Positions 1 to 7,993 of a DNA stretch of 64,000 bases are shown here, piece by piece. Origin of the DNA: Methylophaga thalassica MP (lineage in GTDB: Bacteria; Pseudomonadota; Gammaproteobacteria; Nitrosococcales; Methylophagaceae); NCBI RefSeq assembly GCF_000214595.1, contig NZ_AFIG01000001.1, forward strand, positions 496,001-560,000, given 5' to 3'. Each line of letters opens with the position of its first letter. Position 1 is the stretch's first letter. The notes under the pieces were generated by a model. That model did not search any database. It was not told where the DNA came from and worked only from the letters and a program-made list of their open reading frames with translations. The position numbers and the translations under genes are program-made.

Positions 1-284
1 TGTTCCTGTAAGTCAACACCTGAGGCGATTTCTGATTTGAGTTGCATTGCACGATGGCGAGCCTCAGCAAGTGTAATTTCAGTGGTTCGAGCAATTTTCT
101 GATGTGCCGTTTTGCCGCTGTTGTTTTTGTATCTGAGATAGTATGTTCCAATGCCGGGACTGGCAGGTGTGACTTTGACGTATAAACCATTGCGGAGCTG
201 TGCATCGGTGAATTCCGTCGGTTTGTTATTGATGCATTTTAGGTGTTTGTCGATAAATGCCTGCGTTAATTTTACTGAAGCCAT
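1..284 (-). CDS. Tyrosine-type integrase, N-terminal part (runs off the left edge)
   Basis: Reading the minus strand from an ATG at 284, 94 codons stay open to the window edge. The start has a clear GGGAGG ribosome binding site a few bases upstream. The peptide begins MASVKLTQAFIDKHL and contains the pattern GLYVKVTP, YYLRYKNNSGKT and ITLAEARHRA. This is the arm-type DNA-binding domain (DUF4102 family) found at the N-terminus of integrases from genomic islands and P4-like prophages. These enzymes recombine an element with a chromosomal site, often a tRNA gene. The catalytic domain lies outside the window, so intactness cannot be judged. The gene suggests the first 6 kb is an integrated island. 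Confidence 0.85.
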   Translation of the reverse strand, partial: MASVKLTQAFIDKHLKCINNKPTEFTDAQLRNGLYVKVTPASPGIGTYYLRYKNNSGKTAHQKIARTTEITLAEARHRAMQLKSEIASGVDLQE

Positions 285-376
285 AAAGCCTCCCACAAAA
301 GTGAAAAAAAAAGAGAGAAAAAAGACGAAGCACGCCAGTGCCTCGTCTCGGGTTGAAGTAGATTTTTGATTGCTGT

Positions 377-613
377 TCAGGTGAGTTCAGAAGCTTGAAT
401 ACCCAGTTGATACTGTTTGGCTGCAAGATAGCCAAGCAGGAAAGCAGATAGTTCCCCCTCGTTATAAAGGTGAGCCTCTGAGTCCAATATCGAGATGGCT
501 GTCATTTCGTAACACTGGTACAACAGCAAAGGCGAATAACTGTCATCAGCGATGTGAGCCACAGCTTTTTCCAGACGAGCAGAAGCCTCCGTAATATCAC
601 GACTTTTTTTCAT
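377..613 (-). CDS. Small hypothetical protein (78 aa), island gene
   Basis: A 78-residue ORF preceded by AGAGGAAC nine bases before the ATG, so it is probably translated. The protein is soluble-looking and partly helical, with an acidic middle (ILDSEAHLYNEGE) and no signal peptide or membrane segment. I do not recognise a family. It lies just upstream of the integrase start on the same strand, 92 bases away, so the two could share a transcript. By position it could be an accessory protein of the element, but nothing in the sequence shows a function. Confidence 0.6.
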   Translation of the reverse strand: MKKSRDITEASARLEKAVAHIADDSYSPLLLYQCYEMTAISILDSEAHLYNEGELSAFLLGYLAAKQYQLGIQASELT

Positions 614-812
614 TGTGTTGTTCCTCTAATTAATGGGAAATGGATGAGAAAATTGCCAGACTTTTTTAAGCTTGAAGACTATTAGTCACGGCTTTAATGT
701 AACGGGATAACTTAATTTTGGATAAAACCAAGATGAATCAGTTGGTTAGGGTGGATACTTAATAAAGAGATGATGTGATGAGAAAATCGCTTCTAATAAT
801 GCTTAAATTGCG

Positions 813-941
813 TTAATCAACTAGAGAAATACCCGCCAGAAAATGTGCTGTTTGAGATAGGGCATCAGATAACATTTCATCAGATACTTCTTGTTCAATA
901 ATGAGCTCAAGTGCTTCAAGGATAGTGTTTTGATATTGCAT
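813..941 (-). CDS. Micro-ORF, 42 aa acidic peptide
   Basis: Minus-strand ORF starting ATG at 941 and ending TAA at 813, with AAAGGAAC directly upstream of the start. The peptide begins MQYQNTILEALELIIEQEVS and is acidic and helical-looking, with no membrane segment. Its start follows the stop of the 54-codon ORF at 953-1117 by only 11 bases, which contain its ribosome binding site, so the two form a two-gene unit. Function unknown. The tight spacing and good Shine-Dalgarno sequence are the only support that it is real. Confidence 0.5.
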   Translation of the reverse strand: MQYQNTILEALELIIEQEVSDEMLSDALSQTAHFLAGISLVD

Positions 942-952
942 AAATAGTTCCT

Positions 953-1117
953 TTAAGATTTATGAAAGTAATAGATAAAAGCAATCACAATCAGTGTGAT
1001 AACGGTGGGGATGGGATATATGTAAAGAAATAACGCTACAAACGTGATGAGGGAGAGTTCAGGGGAACGAAAGAAAAAGCCAATAAATAGAGAAAAAATG
1101 ATGATGGATAAAACCAA
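953..1117 (-). CDS. Small membrane protein (54 aa), TTG start
   Basis: Minus-strand ORF with a strong AAGGAGGA ribosome binding site followed by a TTG start at 1117. The peptide (starting MVLSIIIFSLFIGFFF) has two hydrophobic stretches, about residues 2-16 and 24-50, separated by a short RSPE turn. It looks like a two-pass membrane protein. It is immediately followed by the 42-codon ORF at 813-941. No family recognised. Because it is short and uses TTG it is easily missed. The very strong ribosome binding site in front of a hydrophobic ORF argues that it is translated. Confidence 0.55.
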   Translation of the reverse strand: MVLSIIIFSLFIGFFFRSPELSLITFVALFLYIYPIPTVITLIVIAFIYYFHKS

Positions 1118-1361
1118 TAAATCCTCCTTGAATAATCAGAGTTGCAGGTATAACAAAGTAATGTGCAGAGAAAAGTTCACAAAAGGGCGATATAAGGTCG
1201 CTATTGAAAAAACAGAAAATTGGCTAGAGAAAAATAGCGTTAGAAATCAAAGGATATAAGAGGTTAAAGACGTGTGACGTAAGGGACTAGAGATCCCTGC
1301 CAACAAAACTTGGGACGGTTTCAGAAGTAGTTGGCTGTGGTTTATTTGATTTAATGTGATG
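1118..1361. other. Intergenic stretch, no gene supported
   Basis: About 240 bases with no ORF that has both a ribosome binding site and plausible protein composition. It holds a small inverted repeat, GCCAAC with GTTGGC about 30 bases apart near 1297-1337. It probably carries the promoter for the small genes at 813-1117, but I cannot point to a convincing -35/-10 pair. Confidence 0.4.
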
Positions 1362-1859
1362 TCATGACTTGGGTTGTCGAGTTGATTTTGAAGAATTTTT
1401 GGATGACTTCTTAACCGCATCAATATTCACATCAGCATCTACCAAAGCAAAGATACGTTCCTGAAAGTCTTTACTTGGTAGACGGTCATGTGCTCTCTGT
1501 CTAAGCGGTTGCGGTTTAATCAAGCCTTCAGCCTTTAACACAGCAAGAAGAAAAGCCGGTGTATTGACTGACTTACCGATAAACAAACTATCCAGATGAA
1601 AGGAAGTAATCCCTTCACCTTTTTTCATTGAATCAAATACGGCCTCAATGTCTGAGAGTTTGACCCACTCACAACTAAAAAAGCCGTTGCCAGAGTTATC
1701 AGCTATACGAAAGTAAATCTCGTTATCGCTATCGCATGCTATGTGATAAGTGAGGTCGGACTTGCCTGAGAGGCTTTTGCAGGTAGATGATTTAACGGTG
1801 ATAGGTTCTGATGAGTTAGGTGATGTAATCGAATGTGATGTGGATGGTGAATTTGCCAT
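1362..1859 (-). CDS. Hypothetical protein (165 aa), Ser/Thr-rich tail and N-terminus
   Basis: A 165-residue soluble protein starting MANSPSTSHSITSPN, with AAGGAGGC placed correctly before the ATG. The first 35 residues and last 20 are rich in Ser, Thr and Lys and probably disordered. The middle (about 36-135) looks folded and contains EIYFRIADNSGNGFFS and a WVKLSDIE segment followed by mixed alpha/beta sequence. No family recognised. It is divergent from the DUF5655-like and nuclease genes to its right, with about 110 bases between. It belongs to the island by position, and a role in the element or in defence is only a guess. Confidence 0.65.
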   Translation of the reverse strand: MANSPSTSHSITSPNSSEPITVKSSTCKSLSGKSDLTYHIACDSDNEIYFRIADNSGNGFFSCEWVKLSDIEAVFDSMKKGEGITSFHLDSLFIGKSVNTPAFLLAVLKAEGLIKPQPLRQRAHDRLPSKDFQERIFALVDADVNIDAVKKSSKNSSKSTRQPKS

Positions 1860-1903
1860 GGTGCCTCCTTAGTATGGTTGGGTATTCATATAAGGTGGGT
1901 GTT

Positions 1904-1932
1904 TTGGCGCTGACGAACCTTGCTATTATAGA
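1904..1932 (+). promoter_or_regulatory. Sigma-70-like promoter
   Basis: TTGGCG (1904-1909), a 17-base spacer and TATAGA (1927-1932), 38 bases before the ATG at 1971. It would drive the small gene at 1971 and, by read-through, the nuclease gene at 2341. Predicted from consensus only. Confidence 0.5.
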
Positions 1933-1970
1933 TTCTATTTTGAATAAGAATCACGACAGGGAAGTACAAG

Positions 1971-2189
1971 ATGGCTCTGAAAAAAGATAAAAATATCGTC
2001 TGCTTTGATCTCCAAAAGAAAAAGATGAAAATTTATATTGGAGCAAAATTTGGTACGTTAAAGGATGAAAAAGGCATAGCAAAAGACGTTTCAAATATCG
2101 GACATTTTGGAACGGGAGATTATGAAATCCTCGTTTCTGATGATTCCAATATTGAATATATTCTTAGCCTTATCAAACAGGTGCTTTAA
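1971..2189 (+). CDS. DUF5655-like small protein, probably a domain remnant (72 aa)
   Basis: A 72-residue ORF with a GGGAAG ribosome binding site. It contains KKKMKIYIGAKFG, then KGIAKDVSNIGHFGTGDYE and a helix ending LIKQVL. This matches my memory of the C-terminal half of DUF5655 domains, in which a basic strand is followed by an IGH-x-GTGD motif. In known proteins this domain is longer and is often fused to restriction or DNA-repair modules. Here only the end is present, so it could be a remnant of a larger gene or a genuine stand-alone version. It lies just upstream of the nuclease gene at 2341. Confidence 0.5.
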   Translation: MALKKDKNIVCFDLQKKKMKIYIGAKFGTLKDEKGIAKDVSNIGHFGTGDYEILVSDDSNIEYILSLIKQVL

Positions 2190-2340
2190 CTCTATCAGTC
2201 ACTTATTCTTTTTAAGGCTAACGTTAGAGTTTCACAACCAAACTAATTTTAGCAATTTTAAAATTAGAACATCTATTTCGAGCGGGGTTGACCGATTCAG
2301 TTTATGTAAATACTCTTCATCTTATTTCAAGGATGAAAGT

Positions 2341-4353
2341 ATGTTCACAGACAAATCGCTCAGACACCCTCAAATAAACATTCATGGCGATAATATTGTC
2401 GAGTGTGAACGAATACTTGAGCTTATTTTAAAAAGCATGGGTATCGATCCCAAATCCATTAACCCGCCTTCAGAATCGATTACTTGTCCAAGGTTTGATA
2501 TTGAGATAGGTGATAAAACATTGGCAGTGAGGTTTTTTCCAGGTTTTGGTCGGTGGGACCATAACATTTTAGATTCAGTCAGAGAGATGGGTGGTACTCT
2601 TCGAGAGGCGGCTGATGTCATTGTTACGGCTGTAGAAAGTGGGGAGGAAATACCCATTCTCGCAGTCGAATTCTGCGGGGCTCTTCCGGCTGGTAATCAG
2701 GCGTGGCAAAGAAGTGGGCGGGCCTATTCTTTTGGACTGGCTAAAATACCTTACTTATATGTTTCAGAACTTGGAGGCTACGAGCTAGACACAGAAAGGA
2801 ACAGAAAGGCGCCTAGGCTCCCAAACCCTGCAGTCCCTTTCAGCTATATTAGTTTTTCTCTCGAACGTGAGACTCCTGTATTCCCAATATTCATAACGGC
2901 TCCTGGAGCAGATGACGTCTCGAGGGACTACTATAAGGATGTTTTTGCCGATGACGAGTTACTGGAACTGATTCGAGAGATCATATTCACAGGTGCTTGT
3001 GATCATGTTTTTGAGAAATTGAATTTAAAAGTACTTTCATTCGTTGAAAAGAGAGCGAAGTCTTCCAAACGAAACGATTCATTAACATCATGCGAGTGGC
3101 AGAAATTGTACAAGAGGGTTCAGGGGAAATCCGGTTCAATTGAATATCTCGCTGAAGATATCAGCATGACATGGTCAAAAAAAGCATCCATAGATGCTTT
3201 AACAGAAAATGCAAAAGCAATTATGAAGATTGCCAGTAAATATGGTCTTGGGGTCACCGCTAAAGACTTACCAATTTGTGTGATTCCCTCAAAATCTAAG
3301 AATGGTTTTGCTCAAGAAGTATTGGAATTGATACCTCAAGTTAGTGATTGTTTTAAGCATTGGTTAAAATCTAAAGAAAATTTGGTAATTTGTTGGGTAA
3401 TGGGCTTTAAACCTGGTGGGGATGATGCGCGACCTGACAGAGGGTTGCCGCCTTTTGCGAGAATGTTGGTTGGTGAGGCTGCCACACTAATGACCATTGT
3501 GTATGGTCCCGCTCCCGCTAGCACATGGCCAAAATTCATTTCAGATCCCGCAGGGTTGGCTAAGCAGAATGGATTATGGGAGGCAATACTAGAAACCAGT
3601 GACGCAGTTTTAGTGGAATCCTATACTGATAATGTCACTGAAAAAGGTTATTTAAGGAGCCATTGGGAGGCAGAACTTGAAACGCCTGTTTTTAATTCAT
3701 TTTTAGTAACACCTGAACCGCTTAGGTTGGGTGAAAACGACGTTGACACTTCTATACACCTAAGCTTAACAAAATTTTGTTCTGGTAAGGTGTTCGAGGG
3801 AATGTGCAATCCTCCTGGCGGTGATTGGAGCGGTGTATCAATCCTATGTCCAGACTCAAATTCAGAGTATCGTTGGATTTCATTACCCAGGGTTAGTGCT
3901 GTCGGAGGGAAAAGGCCAGATCATGTTTTCGAATTTTTCCTAGAAGGTGAAAGGCCAATCATCCTTTCAATCGAATCTAAGGAAACATACAGATCTGTTG
4001 AAAAAAATATTGGGCCGAGATTAAACCAGTATCTGATCGACCTTTTACGAGGCAGTGCTAGTATTGAGCGAGCACATAATGACTCAGTTTGGAAACACTC
4101 TGAACACTCATTGAATTTAGATCATTACACCCTGGCATCTGGAGTAGCTTTTAAGATGACGCATATGGACAAATTGAAAGAGGTTTACTCAAAAGCTGGT
4201 GCTGACCTTATCATGGCTATTGATTTCGATGATATAGGTAAAGTCTGTAAATTGTGGCTTTACACTGAAAATGAGTTGGGCGAGGCCCTATCAGACTATA
4301 TAAGTGTGAATGTTGAGTCAGACTTAATCAGCATTGAGCGAATCAATAATTGA
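2341..4353 (+). CDS. Putative restriction endonuclease, PD-(D/E)XK type (670 aa)
   Basis: The chosen start ATG at 2341 has AAGGA seven bases upstream. The same frame is open further back to 2107, but that part overlaps the preceding gene and has no good start signal. Near the C-terminus residues 525-548 read KRPDHVFEFF then ILSIESKE, which is the PD-x(17)-E-x-K pattern of PD-(D/E)XK nucleases (Asp527, Glu545, Lys547). The N-terminal region has a second conserved-looking block, ILAVEFCGALPAGNQAWQR, that could be recognition or a second nuclease-like fold. The gene faces two DNA methyltransferases and overlaps the tail of the first by 11 bases, the usual layout of a type II restriction system. 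It is far longer than DpnII or MboI (about 290 aa) and I do not recognise its family. A type IIS or other asymmetric cutter is possible. Confidence 0.7.
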   Translation: MFTDKSLRHPQINIHGDNIVECERILELILKSMGIDPKSINPPSESITCPRFDIEIGDKTLAVRFFPGFGRWDHNILDSVREMGGTLREAADVIVTAVESGEEIPILAVEFCGALPAGNQAWQRSGRAYSFGLAKIPYLYVSELGGYELDTERNRKAPRLPNPAVPFSYISFSLERETPVFPIFITAPGADDVSRDYYKDVFADDELLELIREIIFTGACDHVFEKLNLKVLSFVEKRAKSSKRNDSLTSCEWQKLYKRVQGKSGSIEYLAEDISMTWSKKASIDALTENAKAIMKIASKYGLGVTAKDLPICVIPSKSKNGFAQEVLELIPQVSDCFKHWLKSKENLVICWVMGFKPGGDDARPDRGLPPFARMLVGEAATLMTIVYGPAPASTWPKFISDPAGLAKQNGLWEAILETSDAVLVESYTDNVTEKGYLRSHWEAELETPVFNSFLVTPEPLRLGENDVDTSIHLSLTKFCSGKVFEGMCNPPGGDWSGVSILCPDSNSEYRWISLPRVSAVGGKRPDHVFEFFLEGERPIILSIESKETYRSVEKNIGPRLNQYLIDLLRGSASIERAHNDSVWKHSEHSLNLDHYTLASGVAFKMTHMDKLKEVYSKAGADLIMAIDFDDIGKVCKLWLYTENELGEALSDYISVNVESDLISIERINN

Positions 4354-5212
4354 TATACAAAGCTTCTTGCACATTCTCAATTGGACCGCTTAAAACTTTT
4401 TTTACAGCTGAGTTACCGCTGTTCAAGTAGAGATGTTTTGTATAGAGTTCTTTGGGCAAGTCTTGGGTAAGATCCGTATCGCCTCGCTTGCCATCATAAG
4501 ACAATGCCCAATTTACACCTCTGATTGATAGCTGTTCCAGTTCTGAAAACAGTTCTTCAGGCTCCAATAAACTTGCATATCTAGATTTTGTGGCGGCATA
4601 TGGAGGGTCTAAATACACAAAATCTCCTTTTGTTGCCTGTGCTAAACACTCTTTGTAGTCAGTGTTTGTGAAGCTGACACCATTTAGTAATGGGTTCCAG
4701 GCATGGACGATACTGGAAAATCTTTCAGGCTGCATACCTTTCCTTGATAGGTGGAAAGAATTATTGAATTCACCTTTATCGTTAAAGCGCACAATTCCAT
4801 TAACGCAAGTTCTCATGAGAAAGTTTAAGTCTAGAGCGTTCGGAGACTCATTAAATTTCTTTCTAATTGAATAATAGTACTCGGGGATTGTTCTAGTAGA
4901 GTTGAGCTTTGTATGGTCAATTGTCAAAAGCTCTTCGTTTAGATGTTGCCACTTTACGCTGTAATCGTTTACTAGTTCCTCAGGGTTGTCTCTCACAAGA
5001 CACCACAGGTCGATTAATGGTTTATAAATGTCATTACCTAGTGCGCCTGGGTGGGCTGCTGTGTGCAAGATAGCACCACTCCCCAGGAAAGGCTCAATAT
5101 AGCGGTTAAAATTTGGAGCTAGTTGAGAAATGGCATAGGCCTGAGATCTCTTTGAGCCTGTCCATTTAATTAGTGAGGGGACATTTTTGACGACTCTAGC
5201 GTTTCTTGTCAT
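4343..5212 (-). CDS. D12-class DNA adenine N6-methyltransferase
   Basis: A 289-residue methyltransferase with the FxGSG S-adenosylmethionine motif near the N-terminus (IEPFLGSGAI, about residue 40) and the catalytic DPPY in FVYLDPPYAAT (about residue 190). This order, motif I before motif IV with the variable region between, is the alpha group that includes Dam, M.DpnII and M.EcoRV. It begins SLIKWTGSKR, a typical D12 opening. It should protect host DNA against the nuclease encoded by the convergent gene at 2341-4353, whose 3' end it overlaps. It follows the second methyltransferase with a 12-base gap on the same strand. The target sequence cannot be deduced. Confidence 0.9.
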   Translation of the reverse strand: MTRNARVVKNVPSLIKWTGSKRSQAYAISQLAPNFNRYIEPFLGSGAILHTAAHPGALGNDIYKPLIDLWCLVRDNPEELVNDYSVKWQHLNEELLTIDHTKLNSTRTIPEYYYSIRKKFNESPNALDLNFLMRTCVNGIVRFNDKGEFNNSFHLSRKGMQPERFSSIVHAWNPLLNGVSFTNTDYKECLAQATKGDFVYLDPPYAATKSRYASLLEPEELFSELEQLSIRGVNWALSYDGKRGDTDLTQDLPKELYTKHLYLNSGNSAVKKVLSGPIENVQEALYINY

Positions 5213-5224
5213 TGTGTGCTGTGC

Positions 5225-6052
5225 TCAAAAATTGAGTATCGGTTGATGAGAATTCAACCTTCTTTGAGCTAGTTCGAAGTATTCAGGATCGTTTTCATAG
5301 GCAAGGAATTCAAGCCCCAATTCCATAGCTGCGATGCACTCAGTGCCAGAACCTGCAAATGGTATGAGCACTTTATCATTAGATTTTGCTGAAATTTCTA
5401 GGATCCGTTTGCTCACTCGAAGAGGTTTCTGAGTGGGATGCTTGCCATGCTCAAGTTCAGACTTAAGTTTGTTGTTAGGTATGTCCCAAACAGTTCTCAT
5501 TTGTTTACCCTCTAATTTCATCATATCTCCGGGGAATGTCATCTCCTTCGATTTTTCGTAATTAAAGTTGTATTTACGAGACTTTGATGAACCAGTGTGT
5601 GCCCACAGGATTGTCTCATGGCTGGCGGTAAGTCTTCTGCCAGATAGGTTGGGAAAACTGTTTCTCTTGTACCAGATTACTTCGTTGATTATTTCGACTT
5701 CGAGCATTTGAAGGACAAAGTTAACCAGGCCAATATTGTGGTAGGTGCCGTGAACCCAAATCGAACCTGTCGGCTTAATTATGCGCTTTAGTTGAGAGAT
5801 CCAAGCAATCGAGAAATCCATGTATTGACCCAATGACATGTCGTCCCATTGTGCCATGAACTTGGTCCAGTTCCCTCCGAAACCTGGAACATTTGCACTA
5901 CTATCCCACGACCACTTATTGCCTTTACTTACATTGTAGGGAGGATCAGCAATTGCAATGTCAAAGGAGTTATCTGGCAGTTGTTGCATAAGCTCAAGAC
6001 AGTCGCCAAAGATAATTTTGGAATTTGAGCTTTTTATGTTTTCTTTTTTCAC
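5225..6052 (-). CDS. Beta-class DNA methyltransferase, DpnA/M2.MboI-like
   Basis: A 275-residue enzyme with catalytic ADPPY near the N-terminus (about residue 36) and the cofactor motif PFAGSGTE near the C-terminus (about 233), the beta-group order. Internal motifs W-x-HGTYHN, NSFPNLSGRRLTASHETILWA-like sequence and KHPTQKP match the DpnA/M2.MboI family as I remember it. DPPY favours N6-adenine methylation. The start is GTG at 6052 without an evident Shine-Dalgarno sequence. It is the first gene of a two-methyltransferase operon with 4343-5212. Two unlike adenine methyltransferases often mean either that each handles one strand of an asymmetric site, or that one protects single-stranded incoming DNA as in DpnA. 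Confidence 0.88.
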   Translation of the reverse strand: MKKENIKSSNSKIIFGDCLELMQQLPDNSFDIAIADPPYNVSKGNKWSWDSSANVPGFGGNWTKFMAQWDDMSLGQYMDFSIAWISQLKRIIKPTGSIWVHGTYHNIGLVNFVLQMLEVEIINEVIWYKRNSFPNLSGRRLTASHETILWAHTGSSKSRKYNFNYEKSKEMTFPGDMMKLEGKQMRTVWDIPNNKLKSELEHGKHPTQKPLRVSKRILEISAKSNDKVLIPFAGSGTECIAAMELGLEFLAYENDPEYFELAQRRLNSHQPILNF

Positions 6053-6114
6053 GTGCCGCGGTAAACCTATTTTGTGACACAGAGATTGGGCGCATTGAGG
6101 CTTTCATATTCTTA

Positions 6115-6202
6115 TGGTACCCAGGGCCGGAATCGAACCGGCACGCCGGATTAGGGCGAGGGATTTTAAGTCCCTTGTGTCTACCAATTTCACCACCTGG
6201 GC
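6115..6202 (-). tRNA. tRNA-Leu (anticodon UAA)
   Basis: An 88-base class II tRNA on the minus strand. The acceptor stem GCCCAGG pairs with CCTGGGT, the anticodon stem GGGAC/ATCCC-type loop presents TAA, a variable arm follows, and the T-arm contains GGTTCGATTCC. The CCA end is encoded (6115-6117). Its 3' end faces the island, which is the usual geometry of an integration site. Confidence 0.95.
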
Positions 6203-6254
6203 AACAAGCCGCACATTATAACGAAGATTTTCGATTTGTTCACTACCATTTTTA

Positions 6255-7988
6255 CTATTTTGTTACAGATTTGGGTAATTGGTAGTGGGCTTCGATCATT
6301 TCACGAGTCAGAATGCCGTAAATCCGTTCGATCATCGGGGCGTTCTGACGGCTGACATAAAGGGCTTCTACATGATGTTCGTTCAGGGCCTGATACGCTT
6401 CGAAGAGACTGGTATGTAAGGAAATTTTGTGTACATCCCGACGTGTGCCTGGAATCTGCATTAAGTCGATTTCGCTGTTTTCGCCCATCTCTTTGACGCT
6501 GACCGCTCTTGCCAGATCACTGGCAGGCATCATCACAACCGGGATGCGATCACGGGTGATGATGATCCATTCAGGACTGTTTTTTAGCGTTTGCATCGCC
6601 ATTTGAGCGTTGATCACTTGATTTAAGGTGACAAAATTACGTTGCATGGCTGCCCCAACACTGACTTTGCGTAAGGCTTGTGAGATCGGATCATTTTGAA
6701 AGTCGAGTCCACGATAGCGAAGAATGCTGACAAACAAGGCATCGAGCTTGAAGTAGTCATGAATAATCAGACTGGAGAAAACAATCGCCAACATACCTGG
6801 CAGGATGATTTCCGGGTTACCGGTTAATTCCAACATGGCCATTAAGGCGGCGAGCGGGGCTTTGAGCGTGGCCGACATCATTGCGCACATGCCGATAACC
6901 GCATAAAAGGTCATCGACGAAGCATATTCCGGTAACACTAAATTACCGATATAACCCAGAATGGCACCGGCACATGCACCGACTACCATGGTGGGGCCGA
7001 CCATACCTGCGGGAATGCCAAAACCAACACAGGCAGAAGACAGCAACAGTTTAAGAATCAGAATAATGACCAGGCTGCCAATCGCGATTTCATTAGCAGA
7101 AATACTGCCAATAATGCCGTAACCCATACCCATTACTTCGGGTACGGCCATGCCGAAAATCCCCATTAAAATGCCGGCATAAGTCGGACGCAACCAAGCC
7201 GGATGTTTACTGAATGTGCCAGAAAATAGTTTCAGACTTTTGAGCGACAATGTAGCTAAAAAGCCAATAATAATGCCGAGAAAGATGATGTAGGGCAGCT
7301 CCCATAATGATTGCATTTGGGTAGCGAGATTGACGAAAACGGTATCATCACCAAATGTCAGACGGCAGACTACTGCGCCGGTGACGGCTGCCAGAATGAC
7401 CGGAATAAAGCTGGCGATATGGTATTCCATCATGATGACTTCCATCGCGAAGATCACTCCAGCGATGGGGGTATTAAACGAGGCAGCAATGGCGGCGGCA
7501 GAGCCTGAGGCCACCAGAATACGCACGCTGTTATTTGGCAGTTCTAAACCACTGGCGAGTATACTGCCGCTGGCGGCACCCAGGTGAACCCCTGGACCTT
7601 CACGGCCAACAGAGTGGCCGGTGATAATGGCGATACTGGTACCGATAAATTGGCGAACCGCATTTTGCCAGGGAAGCCTGCCTTCATAAGAAGACAGCCG
7701 TTCGATCACATGTAAGATACCGGTATTTCGCTGCTCTGCATCCAGTCCACGAAATAACAATCCGATTAACAGACTGCCAATGATGGGCAGTACTAGTAAC
7801 CAGTACCACGGTAAGCTGTCGTAACTTTCGACTTCGCCGGAGGGAAATAAAGCCATCTGACCAAAATCAATGGTGAGACGTAACAGGATAATGGCCAGGC
7901 TCGACAGTAATCCGGTGATGACCGCAAGTACGTAAAGTTTTACGCCTAATCGACCAAAGATAAAGTACTGTCGGATTTTTTCCAGCAT
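6255..7988 (-). CDS. ClC-family chloride channel/transporter with CBS-type tail
   Basis: A 577-residue membrane protein with the ClC signatures GREGPGVHLG (carrying the gating glutamate), GSAAAIAASFNTPIAG and GFGIPAGMVGPTMVVG. About the first 430 residues are the channel with many membrane helices. The C-terminal 140 residues look like CBS regulatory domains. The position equivalent to the intracellular proton glutamate of E. coli ClcA (Glu203) appears to be valine (FAMEV), and the first GSGIP motif is replaced by NTGIL. That would fit passive chloride conduction or altered coupling, though the alignment is by eye. It follows hemN on the same strand with only 5 bases between, so it may be co-transcribed with it. 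Confidence 0.9.
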   Translation of the reverse strand: MLEKIRQYFIFGRLGVKLYVLAVITGLLSSLAIILLRLTIDFGQMALFPSGEVESYDSLPWYWLLVLPIIGSLLIGLLFRGLDAEQRNTGILHVIERLSSYEGRLPWQNAVRQFIGTSIAIITGHSVGREGPGVHLGAASGSILASGLELPNNSVRILVASGSAAAIAASFNTPIAGVIFAMEVIMMEYHIASFIPVILAAVTGAVVCRLTFGDDTVFVNLATQMQSLWELPYIIFLGIIIGFLATLSLKSLKLFSGTFSKHPAWLRPTYAGILMGIFGMAVPEVMGMGYGIIGSISANEIAIGSLVIILILKLLLSSACVGFGIPAGMVGPTMVVGACAGAILGYIGNLVLPEYASSMTFYAVIGMCAMMSATLKAPLAALMAMLELTGNPEIILPGMLAIVFSSLIIHDYFKLDALFVSILRYRGLDFQNDPISQALRKVSVGAAMQRNFVTLNQVINAQMAMQTLKNSPEWIIITRDRIPVVMMPASDLARAVSVKEMGENSEIDLMQIPGTRRDVHKISLHTSLFEAYQALNEHHVEALYVSRQNAPMIERIYGILTREMIEAHYQLPKSVTK

Positions 7989-7993
7989 ATTCC

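Noticed and set aside
151-369. Plus-strand ORF of 72 codons at the left edge
   Set aside because: It lies opposite the integrase N-terminus, which has a clear start and a recognisable domain on the minus strand.
1044-1259. Plus-strand ORF of 71 codons, very Lys-rich
   Set aside because: No family or good ribosome binding site. It overlaps the better-supported minus-strand micro-ORF at 953-1117.
2107-2340. N-terminal extension of the nuclease frame
   Set aside because: Overlaps the DUF5655-like gene, has no ribosome binding site and its composition does not look like the rest; ATG at 2341 has AAGGA.
6025-6285. Plus-strand ORF of 86 codons
   Set aside because: It runs across the tRNA-Leu gene on the opposite strand, a common source of false ORFs.
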